Source: Pseudomonas asturiensis
GTDB lineage: Bacteria; Pseudomonadota; Gammaproteobacteria; Pseudomonadales; Pseudomonadaceae
Length of the DNA: 64,000 bases
NCBI RefSeq assembly: GCF_900143095.1
Contig: NZ_FRDA01000004.1
Location: forward strand, 429,698-493,697
Direction: 5' to 3'
The notes beneath the pieces are model-generated. The model saw only the letters and a program-made list of their open reading frames with translations. It ran no database searches and had not been told where the DNA came from. This document shows, piece by piece, positions 26,445-34,607 of the stretch. The stretch's first letter is position 1, and each line of letters starts with the position of its first letter. A program made the translations under genes and the position numbers.

Positions 26445-27788
26445 TTACAGAATCCGGTACAGCAGGCGCTCGACCCGGACACGACTGACGCGGCGCAGAA
26501 ACTTGCGCACGCCTTCGGGGTAGCTGGCCAGTGTGTCCAGCTCATCGTATTGGCTGACGCGCTGGGTGTTGCGCATCAGGTGGGTGATCTCGGCCTTTCG
26601 TGGTGCGACCCACTGACCTTGCGGATCGTCGATCAACAGGCCGTTTTCCAGATCCAGATTGAACGCACGCGGGTTGAGGTTATTGCCGGTCAGCAGGGTG
26701 TAACGCTGATCCACCCAGATCCCTTTCAAGTGGAAGGTGTTGTCGCCGTGCTTCCACAGATGGACGTTCAAACGATGCTGGGCGATGGCCTTGCGGTGCT
26801 TCTGGGTGAAGCGCCTGAGGCTGATCTCATACAGATAGGGCAGGGCAGAGATCACCTTGAACGGTTCGTCCGGGTGGATGAAGAAGTCGTTGGCGGTCTT
26901 GTCGCCAATGATGATGTCGACGTTCACTCCACGCTTGAGCGCGCGATTGATCTCGCGGGTCACGGCCACTGGCAAATTGAAGTAGGGCGTGCAGATCGTC
27001 AGCTGGATCTTGCTCGACGCGATCAGGTCGCAAATGGTGCGGTTCAGGCCGTTGCGCGGGCCCACGCCCAACAGCGGCACGATACGCAGCTCCCCGTTCT
27101 CTTTCTCGCCCGCCGAGGTGTCATAGGCCGCTCGCTTGAGGTTGCTGCGAAAGGCGCGAATTTCGCCGCGCAGGCTGCGCGAGCTGGGTGGCGATTGCAG
27201 GTCGAGTCGATGCACGGCCGGTGAAGGCAGGATTTCGCGCTGCACCATGCCCACGAAGCTGTCCGCCAGCGGTGCGCTCTGGATCAGGTGATAGCGGTCC
27301 AGCCGGTATTTGTCGAGCTTGTGCAGGTAAACGTTGTTGAGGCTGGCGCCGCTGTAGATCACGCAGTCGTCGATCACGCTGCCCTTGAGGTGCAGCACGC
27401 CGAACAATTCACGCGTCTGGACAGGCACGCCGAAGATCGGGACTTCCTGGTCATACTCCAGGTTCTGCGCCTGGTACCAGGTCGAGTTGCCCGGCTGGCG
27501 TCCGGCACCGATAAGGCCACGCTGCGCGCGAAACCAGTCCACCAGCACCACCACGTCCAGCTCGGGCCGTGCGGTTTTGGCCGCGTAAAGGGCGTCGAGG
27601 ATTTCCTGGCCTGCTTCATCCTGCTGCAGATACAGCGCGATGATATAGATGCGGCGAGTCGCCGAAGCGATCCTTTCCAGCAGGCAACGCCGATAGTCGG
27701 CAGCAGAGGGGACGATGGATATTGCATCGCTCGGCAAGTCAAAGCCGCGGAGCGCCGCCAGGGTCGAGCGTCGGAAGTTGGACTGCAT
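26445..27788 (-). CDS. pssA: CDP-diacylglycerol--serine O-phosphatidyltransferase
   Basis: 447-aa phospholipase-D-family enzyme making phosphatidylserine, the precursor of phosphatidylethanolamine. Its length matches E. coli PssA. Two HxK motifs are seen: HLKGSVIDD near residue 133 and HLKGIWVDQ near residue 352. The second has the relaxed spacing found in this enzyme. There is no membrane span, consistent with the peripheral type I enzyme. The start MQSNFRRSTL is the first in-frame ATG with the family N-terminus. It is monocistronic and divergent from a TonB receptor. Confidence 0.94.
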   Translation of the reverse strand: MQSNFRRSTLAALRGFDLPSDAISIVPSAADYRRCLLERIASATRRIYIIALYLQQDEAGQEILDALYAAKTARPELDVVVLVDWFRAQRGLIGAGRQPGNSTWYQAQNLEYDQEVPIFGVPVQTRELFGVLHLKGSVIDDCVIYSGASLNNVYLHKLDKYRLDRYHLIQSAPLADSFVGMVQREILPSPAVHRLDLQSPPSSRSLRGEIRAFRSNLKRAAYDTSAGEKENGELRIVPLLGVGPRNGLNRTICDLIASSKIQLTICTPYFNLPVAVTREINRALKRGVNVDIIIGDKTANDFFIHPDEPFKVISALPYLYEISLRRFTQKHRKAIAQHRLNVHLWKHGDNTFHLKGIWVDQRYTLLTGNNLNPRAFNLDLENGLLIDDPQGQWVAPRKAEITHLMRNTQRVSQYDELDTLASYPEGVRKFLRRVSRVRVERLLYRIL

Positions 27789-27958
27789 AGGCCTCTCGAT
27801 GGGATAACCAACAGCGCATGAGCTTACACCAGAGCACGCATCAGGTCGCCGCCAGTGTCCTGTTTCAGGTGGTGACCATGCGTTTCAAGGCATTTCCTGC
27901 CCGGACTGATTCGAGAAGGTGCCCCGAATCGTGAGCATGACCTGATTCACTGTCAGGT

Positions 27959-27986
27959 TATGGCTGGGCGATTGCGCCCAGCCATA
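27959..27986. repeat. Perfect 12-bp intergenic hairpin
   Basis: TATGGCTGGGCG and CGCCCAGCCATA flank the loop ATTG. There is no T-run on either side, so it is not a simple intrinsic terminator. It lies between divergent genes, where a terminator is not expected, and could be a regulatory RNA structure or a protein-binding palindrome. Confidence 0.6.
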
Positions 27987-28089
27987 TGTGCGGATGCTAT
28001 CGGTTGGGGCATCCCCGCACCTTTCGTCGTGAAACCCGTTCTGTAGACGCCTGCACTGAAATAAACGATAACTGATCCCATTAACACCT

Positions 28090-28108
28090 GATAGCATTTC
28101 GCATTCAA
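28090..28108 (+). promoter_or_regulatory. Weak Fur-box-like site upstream of the TonB receptor
   Basis: GATAGCATTTCGCATTCAA resembles the 19-bp Fur consensus (GATAATGATAATCATTATC) at about 11-12 positions. It lies 65 bases before the receptor ATG, a plausible operator position. The match is marginal. Confidence 0.3.
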
Positions 28109-28173
28109 TTCTCAGGGGCGCAGTCATGGAAGGACGCTGCCCGGCCCACTTTATCGTTTAGCAGGACATCTCC

Positions 28174-30363
28174 ATGAACACCTCGCCGTTTCCCTTCCGT
28201 CTCTCGCTGGTTGCGTTTTGCTGTTCTTTTGGTCTTCCCGTCTGGGCAGCGTCCGAGACGCCGGGTTCTTCGGGCGGTGCCATGGTGCTTGGCGAAACCG
28301 CGATCAGCGCCGACAAGGTCGCGCCGCAGGCACTGCCGCCCGTTTATGCCGGGGGCCAGGTCGCCCGCGGCGGGCAACTGGGGGTGCTGGGCAGTTCGGA
28401 CATCATGGATGTGCCGTTCAGCATGACCAGCTACACCGAGCAGTTGATCGAGGACCAGCAGGCCGAGGACATCGGCGACGTGCTGCTCAATGACGCCTCG
28501 GTTCGCCAGTCGTCCGGTTATGCCAACGCGTCGCAAGTGTTCGTGATTCGCGGGTTTGCGCTGAACACTGACGACATTTCCTACAACGGGCTCTATGGCG
28601 TGCTGCCTCGCCAGATCATCTCGACTGACGCGCTGGAGCGGGTCGAAGTCTTCAAAGGCCCCAATGCGTTCATCAACGGCGTGACGCCGACCGGCTCCGG
28701 CATCGGCGGTGGCGTCAACCTGCAGCCCAAACGTGCCAGGGACACGCCGACACGTCGCTTCACCACAGACATCAGCAGCGATGGCCGGATCGGTGAGCAC
28801 CTGGATGTGGGCCAGCGCTTTGGTGAGGACAACCGGTTTGGTGCGCGCCTCAATCTTGCCCAGCGCGAGGGTGAAACCGGCGTCGATGACGAAGAGCACC
28901 GCAGCAAGCTGTTCGCCCTGGGCCTCGACTATCGGGGTGACAACTGGCGTGTATCTGGCGATTTCGCGTACCAGAAGCAGCGCATCAACCAGAGTCGAAA
29001 TACCGTGTTCGTTGGCAGCGGCCTGACCCACGTACCCCATGCGCCTGATTCCGATACCAACTACGCGCCCAACTGGACCTGGACCGAAACCGAAGACACC
29101 TTTGGCATGAGCCGGATCGAATACGACCTCAACGAGGACTGGATGCTTTACGCCGCTGCAGGTGCCAAACACACCCGCGAGACGGGTGTTTATGGATCCC
29201 CGACCATCAACGATGCCGCGGGCAACCTCACGGCGCGGCCGTCGTTCATCCCTCATGATGAAGACAACAAGACGGCAATGGCCGGCATCAATGGCAATCT
29301 GCAGACCGGCCCGGTCAGCCACAAGGTCAACTTCGGCCTTTCGGGGATCTGGACCGAGCAACGCAATGCTTACGTGTTCGGCAGTGGTCGAATCGCGAGT
29401 AATCTTTACGAGCCGGTCTCGACGTCGCAGCCCGCTCTGGATGGCGTGCCAGGCGGTGATCTGAATGACCCCGGCATCACCGGCAAGAGTCGCATGCGCA
29501 GTGCGGCGTTCTCCGACACGGTGGGTTTCTTCGACGACCGTCTGTTGATCACGGCTGGCCTGCGCCGCCAGCAATTGCGTGTTCAGGGATATGCCTACGG
29601 CAGCGGTCCGCGCACGTCGCTGTATGACGAGGCGATCACCACGCCCATCTACGGTGTCGTGTTCAAACCCTGGCGTTATGTGTCGTTCTACGCCAACCGC
29701 ATTGAAGGTCTGGCGCAAGGCCCGACGGCCCCCAATACCGTGACCATCAACCCCGGCGAGATCTTCCCGCCAGCGCGCTCCAAACAGGTCGAAGCGGGTG
29801 TGAAACTGGACATGGGCACCTTCGGTGCGAGCCTGGGTGTGTACCGTATCGAGCAGCCAGCCGATGGTTATCAGGTGCAGGACGGCACGGGGACGCGTTA
29901 TGTCCGCGATGGCGAGCAGCGCAACAAGGGCGTGGAAATGAACGTGTTTGGCCAGCCGGTGAGCGGTCTGCGCCTGCTGGCCGGTCTGACCTTGATGGAC
30001 ACTGAGTTGAGCGGTACTGCGGGCGGCAGCAACGATGGCAACAACGCGGTGGGTGTACCGACCTTCCAGTTCAACGCCGGGGCTGACTGGGATATTCCAG
30101 GCATCGAAGGGGCGGCTATCAATGCGCGCATGCTGCGCACTGGCGGTCAGTACCTGAATGCCTCGAACACCTTGAGCATTCCGACCTGGAACCGCTTCGA
30201 CCTGGGCGCACGCTACACCTTCAACGTGGCGCAGAAGGACGTGACCCTGCGGGCCAATGTCGAAAACCTGATGAACAAGGATTACTGGGCCTCGACCAAC
30301 GGCGGCTACCTGACTCAGGGTGAGCCACGTACGCTGAAACTGTCGGGCACTGTCGACTTCTGA
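28174..30363 (+). CDS. TonB-dependent siderophore receptor
   Basis: 729-aa outer-membrane beta-barrel. A Sec signal peptide covers residues 1-25 (LSLVAFCCSFGLPVWAA). The plug domain follows (DVPFSMTSYTEQLIEDQQ, VFVIRGFALNTDDISYNGLY, LERVEVFKGPNAFI, GIGGGVNLQPKRA) and the barrel ends in the terminal aromatic SGTVDF. The plug layout is that of the FhuE/FpvA-like siderophore class without an N-terminal signalling extension, so no anti-sigma partner is expected and none is adjacent. The ligand cannot be named. Expression is probably Fur-controlled, but the upstream Fur-like site is weak. Confidence 0.92.
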   Translation: MNTSPFPFRLSLVAFCCSFGLPVWAASETPGSSGGAMVLGETAISADKVAPQALPPVYAGGQVARGGQLGVLGSSDIMDVPFSMTSYTEQLIEDQQAEDIGDVLLNDASVRQSSGYANASQVFVIRGFALNTDDISYNGLYGVLPRQIISTDALERVEVFKGPNAFINGVTPTGSGIGGGVNLQPKRARDTPTRRFTTDISSDGRIGEHLDVGQRFGEDNRFGARLNLAQREGETGVDDEEHRSKLFALGLDYRGDNWRVSGDFAYQKQRINQSRNTVFVGSGLTHVPHAPDSDTNYAPNWTWTETEDTFGMSRIEYDLNEDWMLYAAAGAKHTRETGVYGSPTINDAAGNLTARPSFIPHDEDNKTAMAGINGNLQTGPVSHKVNFGLSGIWTEQRNAYVFGSGRIASNLYEPVSTSQPALDGVPGGDLNDPGITGKSRMRSAAFSDTVGFFDDRLLITAGLRRQQLRVQGYAYGSGPRTSLYDEAITTPIYGVVFKPWRYVSFYANRIEGLAQGPTAPNTVTINPGEIFPPARSKQVEAGVKLDMGTFGASLGVYRIEQPADGYQVQDGTGTRYVRDGEQRNKGVEMNVFGQPVSGLRLLAGLTLMDTELSGTAGGSNDGNNAVGVPTFQFNAGADWDIPGIEGAAINARMLRTGGQYLNASNTLSIPTWNRFDLGARYTFNVAQKDVTLRANVENLMNKDYWASTNGGYLTQGEPRTLKLSGTVDF

Positions 30364-30365
30364 TC

Positions 30366-30410
30366 GATCACCGGCCGACTGCATCGCATGACGCAGCCGG
30401 TCGGTTGATC
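30366..30410. terminator. Long imperfect hairpin between convergent genes
   Basis: GATCACCGGCCGACTGC folds onto GCAGCCGGTCGGTTGATC with one bulge, one mismatch and one G-T pair. It starts three bases after the TonB receptor stop and ends six bases before the convergent phosphodiesterase stop. It has no U-run. It probably serves both transcripts as a 3' structure. Confidence 0.45.
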
Positions 30411-30416
30411 AGCGCA

Positions 30417-31571
30417 TCAGTAGCCGTTGCGCTTGAGGATCGCGTCGATGCTTTCCTTGGACGGACGTCCGTAGAACTTCAACAGCTCGGCCGTGCGGTT
30501 GGTGAAGAAGCCATCCGAGCCGTCCTGGCTGATGCGCTTGAAGTCGGCCGCGTCATCCACGGTGTACGGATGAACGACCATGCCTTTTTCGTGAGTCAGG
30601 TTGTTCATCCAGGGTTTGACCAGGTCCATGTAGCTCTGGTCGCCACCCTTGGCCAGTTGTGAAGACGGACCGGTGCCGATGGCGCCATGCGCCTTGGCCC
30701 AGTTGATCCAGCGTTCGAACTCTTCCGGCGACTTGACCTCTTGCGCGGCGTAGTAGCTGGCCTTGTCCTTGAAGCCCGAATCGTTGAACGCGACGTCAGA
30801 CTTGGGCTCGATAGAACCTTTGCCGATCCACAGCAGCATCACTTTCGGCACCTTCGGCATTTCTTTCTGAAGCAGTTCAAGGCTCTGCTTTTCGAATGTC
30901 TGCAACACCACACGGCCCGGCATGTGCGCGACGTTCACATGCCCCGGCGTTGCGGCGGGGCGCTGAGCGAGCCAGCCGCGCTTGGCCAGGACTTTCTTCA
31001 GATCGGCTTCGACCCCCGGAAACTGCGACGGCACCTTGGTTTCGATGTACAGCCCCGGTTTGTTTACGCCACCCTCGGCGATATCGATCACTTCATCCAG
31101 TGTCAGGATCTGCAGACCGGCATAGCTGTCGCGGGCACGGTCCGGGTAGGCCTTGTTGAACCACGTACCGGCGTCCAGTTGCTTGAGTTCGTCCAGGGTG
31201 AAGGTACTGACCGGGTCCTTGGCGCGTTTCGGAAAGACCTCGGCGATATTGGTGGTGCGCTCCAGCACGTCGTCATGCAAGGCGATCAGCACGCCGTCCT
31301 TGGTGCGCTGGATATCCATTTCCAGGTAGTCCGCGCCCAGATCACGCGCCAGGGTGTAGGCGGGAATGGTTTCTTCCGGCGCATCGAATGAAGCACCCCG
31401 ATGGGCTATCACGGCAGGCCACGGCAGTCCCAGTTTCTCGCTCAATACTTTGCCCGGCGCATCCGCTGCCGACGCCGCGCCTGAAGACAGCATCACACCC
31501 GCCATGGCGGTCGCGACCAGCAGTCGGGCCAGCGGAGTCTTGGTGAACCGGGAGGTGGAAAATCCTTGCAT
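30417..31571 (-). CDS. glpQ: Periplasmic glycerophosphodiester phosphodiesterase
   Basis: 384-aa secreted enzyme that releases glycerol-3-phosphate from deacylated phospholipids. A Sec signal peptide runs to about residue 36 (RLLVATAMAGVMLSSGAASA). The GDPD core follows: VIAHRGASFDAPEETIPAY with the catalytic His-Arg, YLEMDIQRTKDGVLIALHDD with metal-binding Glu and Asp and the second His, and YIETKVPSQFP. The C-terminus returns with VHPYTVDD and DGFFTN. ATG 31571 (MQGFSTSRFTK) is chosen because it starts the signal peptide. It is a single gene; no ugp or glpT gene is beside it. The symbol is by function, since UgpQ is the cytoplasmic counterpart. Confidence 0.92.
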   Translation of the reverse strand: MQGFSTSRFTKTPLARLLVATAMAGVMLSSGAASAADAPGKVLSEKLGLPWPAVIAHRGASFDAPEETIPAYTLARDLGADYLEMDIQRTKDGVLIALHDDVLERTTNIAEVFPKRAKDPVSTFTLDELKQLDAGTWFNKAYPDRARDSYAGLQILTLDEVIDIAEGGVNKPGLYIETKVPSQFPGVEADLKKVLAKRGWLAQRPAATPGHVNVAHMPGRVVLQTFEKQSLELLQKEMPKVPKVMLLWIGKGSIEPKSDVAFNDSGFKDKASYYAAQEVKSPEEFERWINWAKAHGAIGTGPSSQLAKGGDQSYMDLVKPWMNNLTHEKGMVVHPYTVDDAADFKRISQDGSDGFFTNRTAELLKFYGRPSKESIDAILKRNGY

Positions 31572-31895
31572 GGGCTGATGATTCCTTGAATTGAGAAAGC
31601 GTTTGATCGCCTCGGACTGTTGGACGAAGGCGCCTCCTGAAGCATTAACAACATCGCCTTCGATACGGCAAGCGGGGGTGTCGTTCCCTGTTGCGCGATG
31701 TCGCCTTGAGTGCCGCTTGCAGTACAACGCGGTGGCGCAATGCTATGTCAGCGTTATGCTCAGGGATTCTGCGCACAGTCTGTCCGCCGAATGAGACGAC
31801 TGTATGAACGCAGGCGCGGCATTCGGCAACTGCCTCTGCCAAAGCGCGCTTGCTCGGGTTACTGTCAGTGTTTTGATCATCGAGCAGGAGTGGGC
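31572..31895. other. Divergent promoter region, 324 bases
   Basis: It lies between the phosphodiesterase and hydroxyacid dehydrogenase starts. I looked for a Pho box because GDPD genes are often phosphate-regulated and found no convincing pair of CTGTCAT repeats. No RNA gene or repeat is recognised. Confidence 0.4.
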
Positions 31896-32828
31896 ATGAC
31901 AACGGTTTTGGTGCTGGTCGAAAATCTGAACACCTATTTGCCGATTCTGGAAAGCAGTGGCTTCGAGCTGATTCGCGCCCCCACCGCCGAGCTACGCGCC
32001 GAAGCGATTGCCACGCATGGGCAGGCCATTGGCGCCGTGGTGACGCGCGGGCCGCTGGGATTCTTCGCCGAAGAGATGGATGCGCTGCCCAATCTGCGCA
32101 TCATTTGCGTCAGTGGCGCGGGCTTTGAAAAAGTCGACCTGTCAGCGGCCGAAGCACGTGGCATCACCGTGACCAATGGGGCTGGCGTCAACGCACCCAC
32201 AGTGGCCGATCATGCGCTGGCTTTGTTGTTGTCGCTGGTGCGGGACATCACGCAGGCTGATGCCTCTGTCCGCCGCAGTGAGTGGCGCAAGGTCGTGCGC
32301 CCGTCGCTGGCGGGCAAGCGTCTTGGCATCATCGGGCTCGGCGCAGTCGGGCTGGCAATTGCCCGACGCGCCGCAGCGTTTGATGTCAGCATCGCCTATC
32401 ACAACCGCAAGCCGCGTCCTGACTGCGACTACACCTGGCATGCCTCTGTTCAGGCATTGGCCGAAGCCTCGGACTTTCTGGTCATCGCCACACCGGGCGG
32501 CAGCGGCACGCACCATCTGGTCGATGCCTCGGTGCTTGCCGCACTGGGCGCTGACGGCTTTCTGGTGAACATCGCTCGCGCCAGCGTCGTGGACACCGAG
32601 GCGCTGGTCACTGCGCTGCAACAGGAGCGGATTGCCGGGGCCGCGCTGGATGTGTTCGACGACGAGCCTGAGGTCCCCGATGTGTTCAAGACGCTCGGCA
32701 ATGTCGTGCTCACGCCTCATGTCGGCGGCCTTTCCCCTGAAGCGTCGAAAGACAGCGTACAGATGGTCAACGACAACCTGCTGGCGTTCTTCGCTGGCAA
32801 GCCGGTTCTGACGCCTGTACACAGTTAA
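31896..32828 (+). CDS. D-isomer-specific 2-hydroxyacid dehydrogenase
   Basis: 310-aa NAD(P)-dependent enzyme of the glyoxylate/hydroxypyruvate reductase type. The nucleotide-binding fold shows GKRLGIIGLGAVGLAIARR. The catalytic residues appear in order: Arg in VNIARASVVD, Glu in DVFDDEPEVP and His in LTPHVGG. The start ATG 31896 follows GCAGGAGTGGGC; the frame is open upstream but without family sequence. Two genes in the same direction follow (amidotransferase-like and ABM) after a 110-base gap; co-transcription is possible but not shown. Confidence 0.9.
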   Translation: MTTVLVLVENLNTYLPILESSGFELIRAPTAELRAEAIATHGQAIGAVVTRGPLGFFAEEMDALPNLRIICVSGAGFEKVDLSAAEARGITVTNGAGVNAPTVADHALALLLSLVRDITQADASVRRSEWRKVVRPSLAGKRLGIIGLGAVGLAIARRAAAFDVSIAYHNRKPRPDCDYTWHASVQALAEASDFLVIATPGGSGTHHLVDASVLAALGADGFLVNIARASVVDTEALVTALQQERIAGAALDVFDDEPEVPDVFKTLGNVVLTPHVGGLSPEASKDSVQMVNDNLLAFFAGKPVLTPVHS

Positions 32829-32938
32829 GGACGTTTGCGTGGCTGCATGGATGAGTTGCCTGATCGCCCATTCTGCTTGCATGACTGCCTGTTTATAGTC
32901 CTGCCCATAGCGCATGACATAAACAAAAGGAGCAGGGC

Positions 32939-33661
32939 ATGGACGTAGTAGACGTAAATGGCGAGGCCGTGCGAATCGGTCTGGTAGGGGATTTCAACAC
33001 GCAGTTCGCTGCGCATCAGGCGATACCTCAAGCCTTGCAGATGGCGGGCGCAGCGTTGCAGCTAAAGGTCAACGCCGAGTGGTTACCGACGACTGAGATC
33101 GGCGCTGGCGATCGCCTGGCGCAATTGGATGGCGTGTGGTGCGTGCCAGGCAGTCCTTACCAGGATATGCAGGGTGCCATGACGGCCATTCGCCTGGCAC
33201 GCGAGCTGCGCATTCCGTTTTTGGGAACCTGCGGCGGGTTTCAGCATGCGCTGCTGGAGTACGCTCGCAATGCTCTGGGCTGGAGCGACGCCGAGCACGG
33301 GGAGTCTGCCCCGGACTCGCCGAACGTCATCATCGCGCCTCTGAGTTGTTCACTGGTCGATGCACTGTGCTCCATTCATCTGGTCCCGGACACATTGATC
33401 GCCAAGGCCTATGGTCAGCTGGAAATCGAGGAGCGTTATCACTGCCGTTACGGCTTGCTGAGTGAGCTGGAATCGCGGGTGTTCGGCGATGCAATGAATG
33501 TCACGGGACGAGGACCTGAAGGCGAGGTGCGCAGCATGGAACTGGAAGGGCATCCGTTTTTCGTCGCCACGCTGTTTCAGCCTGAGCGAGCGGCGCTGCT
33601 GGGCAAGACGCCAGCGCTGGTCAAGGCGTTCGTTCAGGCGTGCGGCGGTGATGCACGATGA
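32939..33661 (+). CDS. Class I glutamine-amidotransferase-like protein related to the CTP synthase C-terminus
   Basis: 240-aa protein carrying only a GATase-type domain. The nucleophile elbow is GTCGGFQHALLEYARN (Cys near residue 99), with a C-terminal GHPFFVATLFQPER motif in which the His/Glu pair would complete the triad. It belongs to the group annotated as CTP-synthase C-terminal-region-related (seleno)proteins, where some members have selenocysteine at this Cys; here it is an ordinary TGC codon. There is no synthetase domain, so it is not PyrG. It overlaps the next gene by four bases. The substrate is unknown. Confidence 0.82.
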   Translation: MDVVDVNGEAVRIGLVGDFNTQFAAHQAIPQALQMAGAALQLKVNAEWLPTTEIGAGDRLAQLDGVWCVPGSPYQDMQGAMTAIRLARELRIPFLGTCGGFQHALLEYARNALGWSDAEHGESAPDSPNVIIAPLSCSLVDALCSIHLVPDTLIAKAYGQLEIEERYHCRYGLLSELESRVFGDAMNVTGRGPEGEVRSMELEGHPFFVATLFQPERAALLGKTPALVKAFVQACGGDAR

Positions 33662-33978
33662 TCGCCGCGCGTTTCCCCACGCCTTATTACGCGGTGGTCT
33701 TCACGTCACTGCGCAGCGTCGATGATGGACAGGACTACGCTTCAGCCGCGCAGCGGATGATTGAACTGGCCTGCCAGCAACCGGGTTTTCTCGGTGTGGA
33801 CTCGGCACGTGATGAAAGCGGTCTGGGCATCACTGTCTCGTACTGGGCCGATCAGGCCGCCATTCAGGCCTGGAAGCATCACGCCGAGCATGCCGAAGTC
33901 AGAGAGCAGGGGCGGGAGCGCTGGTATCAGGCGTTTACGACGCGAGTCTGCAAGGTCGAGCGCGACTACTCGTTTTGA
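33658..33978 (+). CDS. ABM-domain protein (antibiotic biosynthesis monooxygenase family)
   Basis: 106-aa protein with a complete ABM fold: YYAVVFTSLRSVDD, CQQPGFLGVDSARDESGLGITVSYW and an aromatic C-terminal helix (WKHHAEHAEVREQGRERWYQAF). Its ATG overlaps the stop of the amidotransferase-like gene, so they are translationally coupled and probably act together. Members of this subgroup are often annotated as polysaccharide-biosynthesis-linked or heme-degradation-like, without proof. A weak GC hairpin follows. Confidence 0.85.
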   Translation: MIAARFPTPYYAVVFTSLRSVDDGQDYASAAQRMIELACQQPGFLGVDSARDESGLGITVSYWADQAAIQAWKHHAEHAEVREQGRERWYQAFTTRVCKVERDYSF

Positions 33979-34099
33979 TCACGGGCGATTCTGAGATCGG
34001 GCAGCGTCAGTCACGGCGCTGAAACAGTGAATGCGACCCAAGGTGCTGTTTCAATTTGCGGGGATATGCCAGCATTGGGCTCTCTACATGGGAGCCCTT

Positions 34100-34591
34100 A
34101 TGAATCACGACCTTACCCCGAACGGCACCCTGCGCATTCCGGAAGGCCTGAACATTCCCGCGCAAGTGATATGCCACGCCACCAGCCTGCGCAGGGCGAG
34201 CCGACGGATTTGCCAGCTGTACGACGCTGTGATGGCGCCGTGCGGCTTGCGCTCCACGCAACGCTCGATCCTGATGCAGATCGCTCGTCATCAGGCACCG
34301 ACCATGACCGAGCTGGCGACGATTCTGGTCATCGACCGTTCGGCGCTGGCGCAGAATCTCAAGCCACTGGAGCGTGAGGGACTGGTGTCGGTGGATGTCG
34401 ACCCTGACGACAAACGCAGCCGTCTTGTGCGCCTGACCCCGGCGGGTATCGAAAAGCTGCTCGAGTCCCAGGCACTCTGGGAGCAGGCCCAGCGCTCCTA
34501 TGAAACCGCGCTGGGGCCTGAGCTGGCGTTGGAGCTGCGTACCTTGCTGGCGCAGGTCGCAGCGGCCGACTATGGCGACGATTCTGTCTGA
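34100..34591 (+). CDS. MarR-family transcriptional regulator
   Basis: 163-aa winged-helix repressor. The core shows CGLRSTQRSILMQIARHQAPTM, TELATILVIDRSALAQNLKPLE for the recognition helix, and the wing DPDDKRSRLVRLTPAG. ATG 34100 is chosen for the GGGAG five bases upstream; two earlier in-frame ATGs exist (34088 and 34031). It is co-directional with the ABM gene and convergent with atoE. Its target is not obvious; the closest candidates are the amidotransferase/ABM pair. Confidence 0.88.
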   Translation: MNHDLTPNGTLRIPEGLNIPAQVICHATSLRRASRRICQLYDAVMAPCGLRSTQRSILMQIARHQAPTMTELATILVIDRSALAQNLKPLEREGLVSVDVDPDDKRSRLVRLTPAGIEKLLESQALWEQAQRSYETALGPELALELRTLLAQVAAADYGDDSV

Positions 34592-34607
34592 ATCACCGTC
34601 GCTGCTG

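Larger units (their letters stand above)
27789..28173. other. Divergent promoter region between pssA and the TonB receptor
   Basis: 385 bases without a convincing gene; one 80-codon minus-strand frame has no ribosome site and a random composition. The region contains the perfect hairpin at 27959-27986 and a weak Fur-like site near 28090, described separately. Confidence 0.5.

Noticed and set aside
28105..30384. A 759-codon open frame on the minus strand opposite the TonB receptor gene
   Set aside because: It is the antisense shadow of a GC-rich gene: no family motif, composition dominated by His/Arg/Val/Asp, and the plus strand carries a complete receptor with signal peptide and terminal Phe.
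31572..31895. Pho box ahead of the glycerophosphodiesterase gene
   Set aside because: Expected from function, but no pair of CTGTCAT-like repeats with proper spacing was found.
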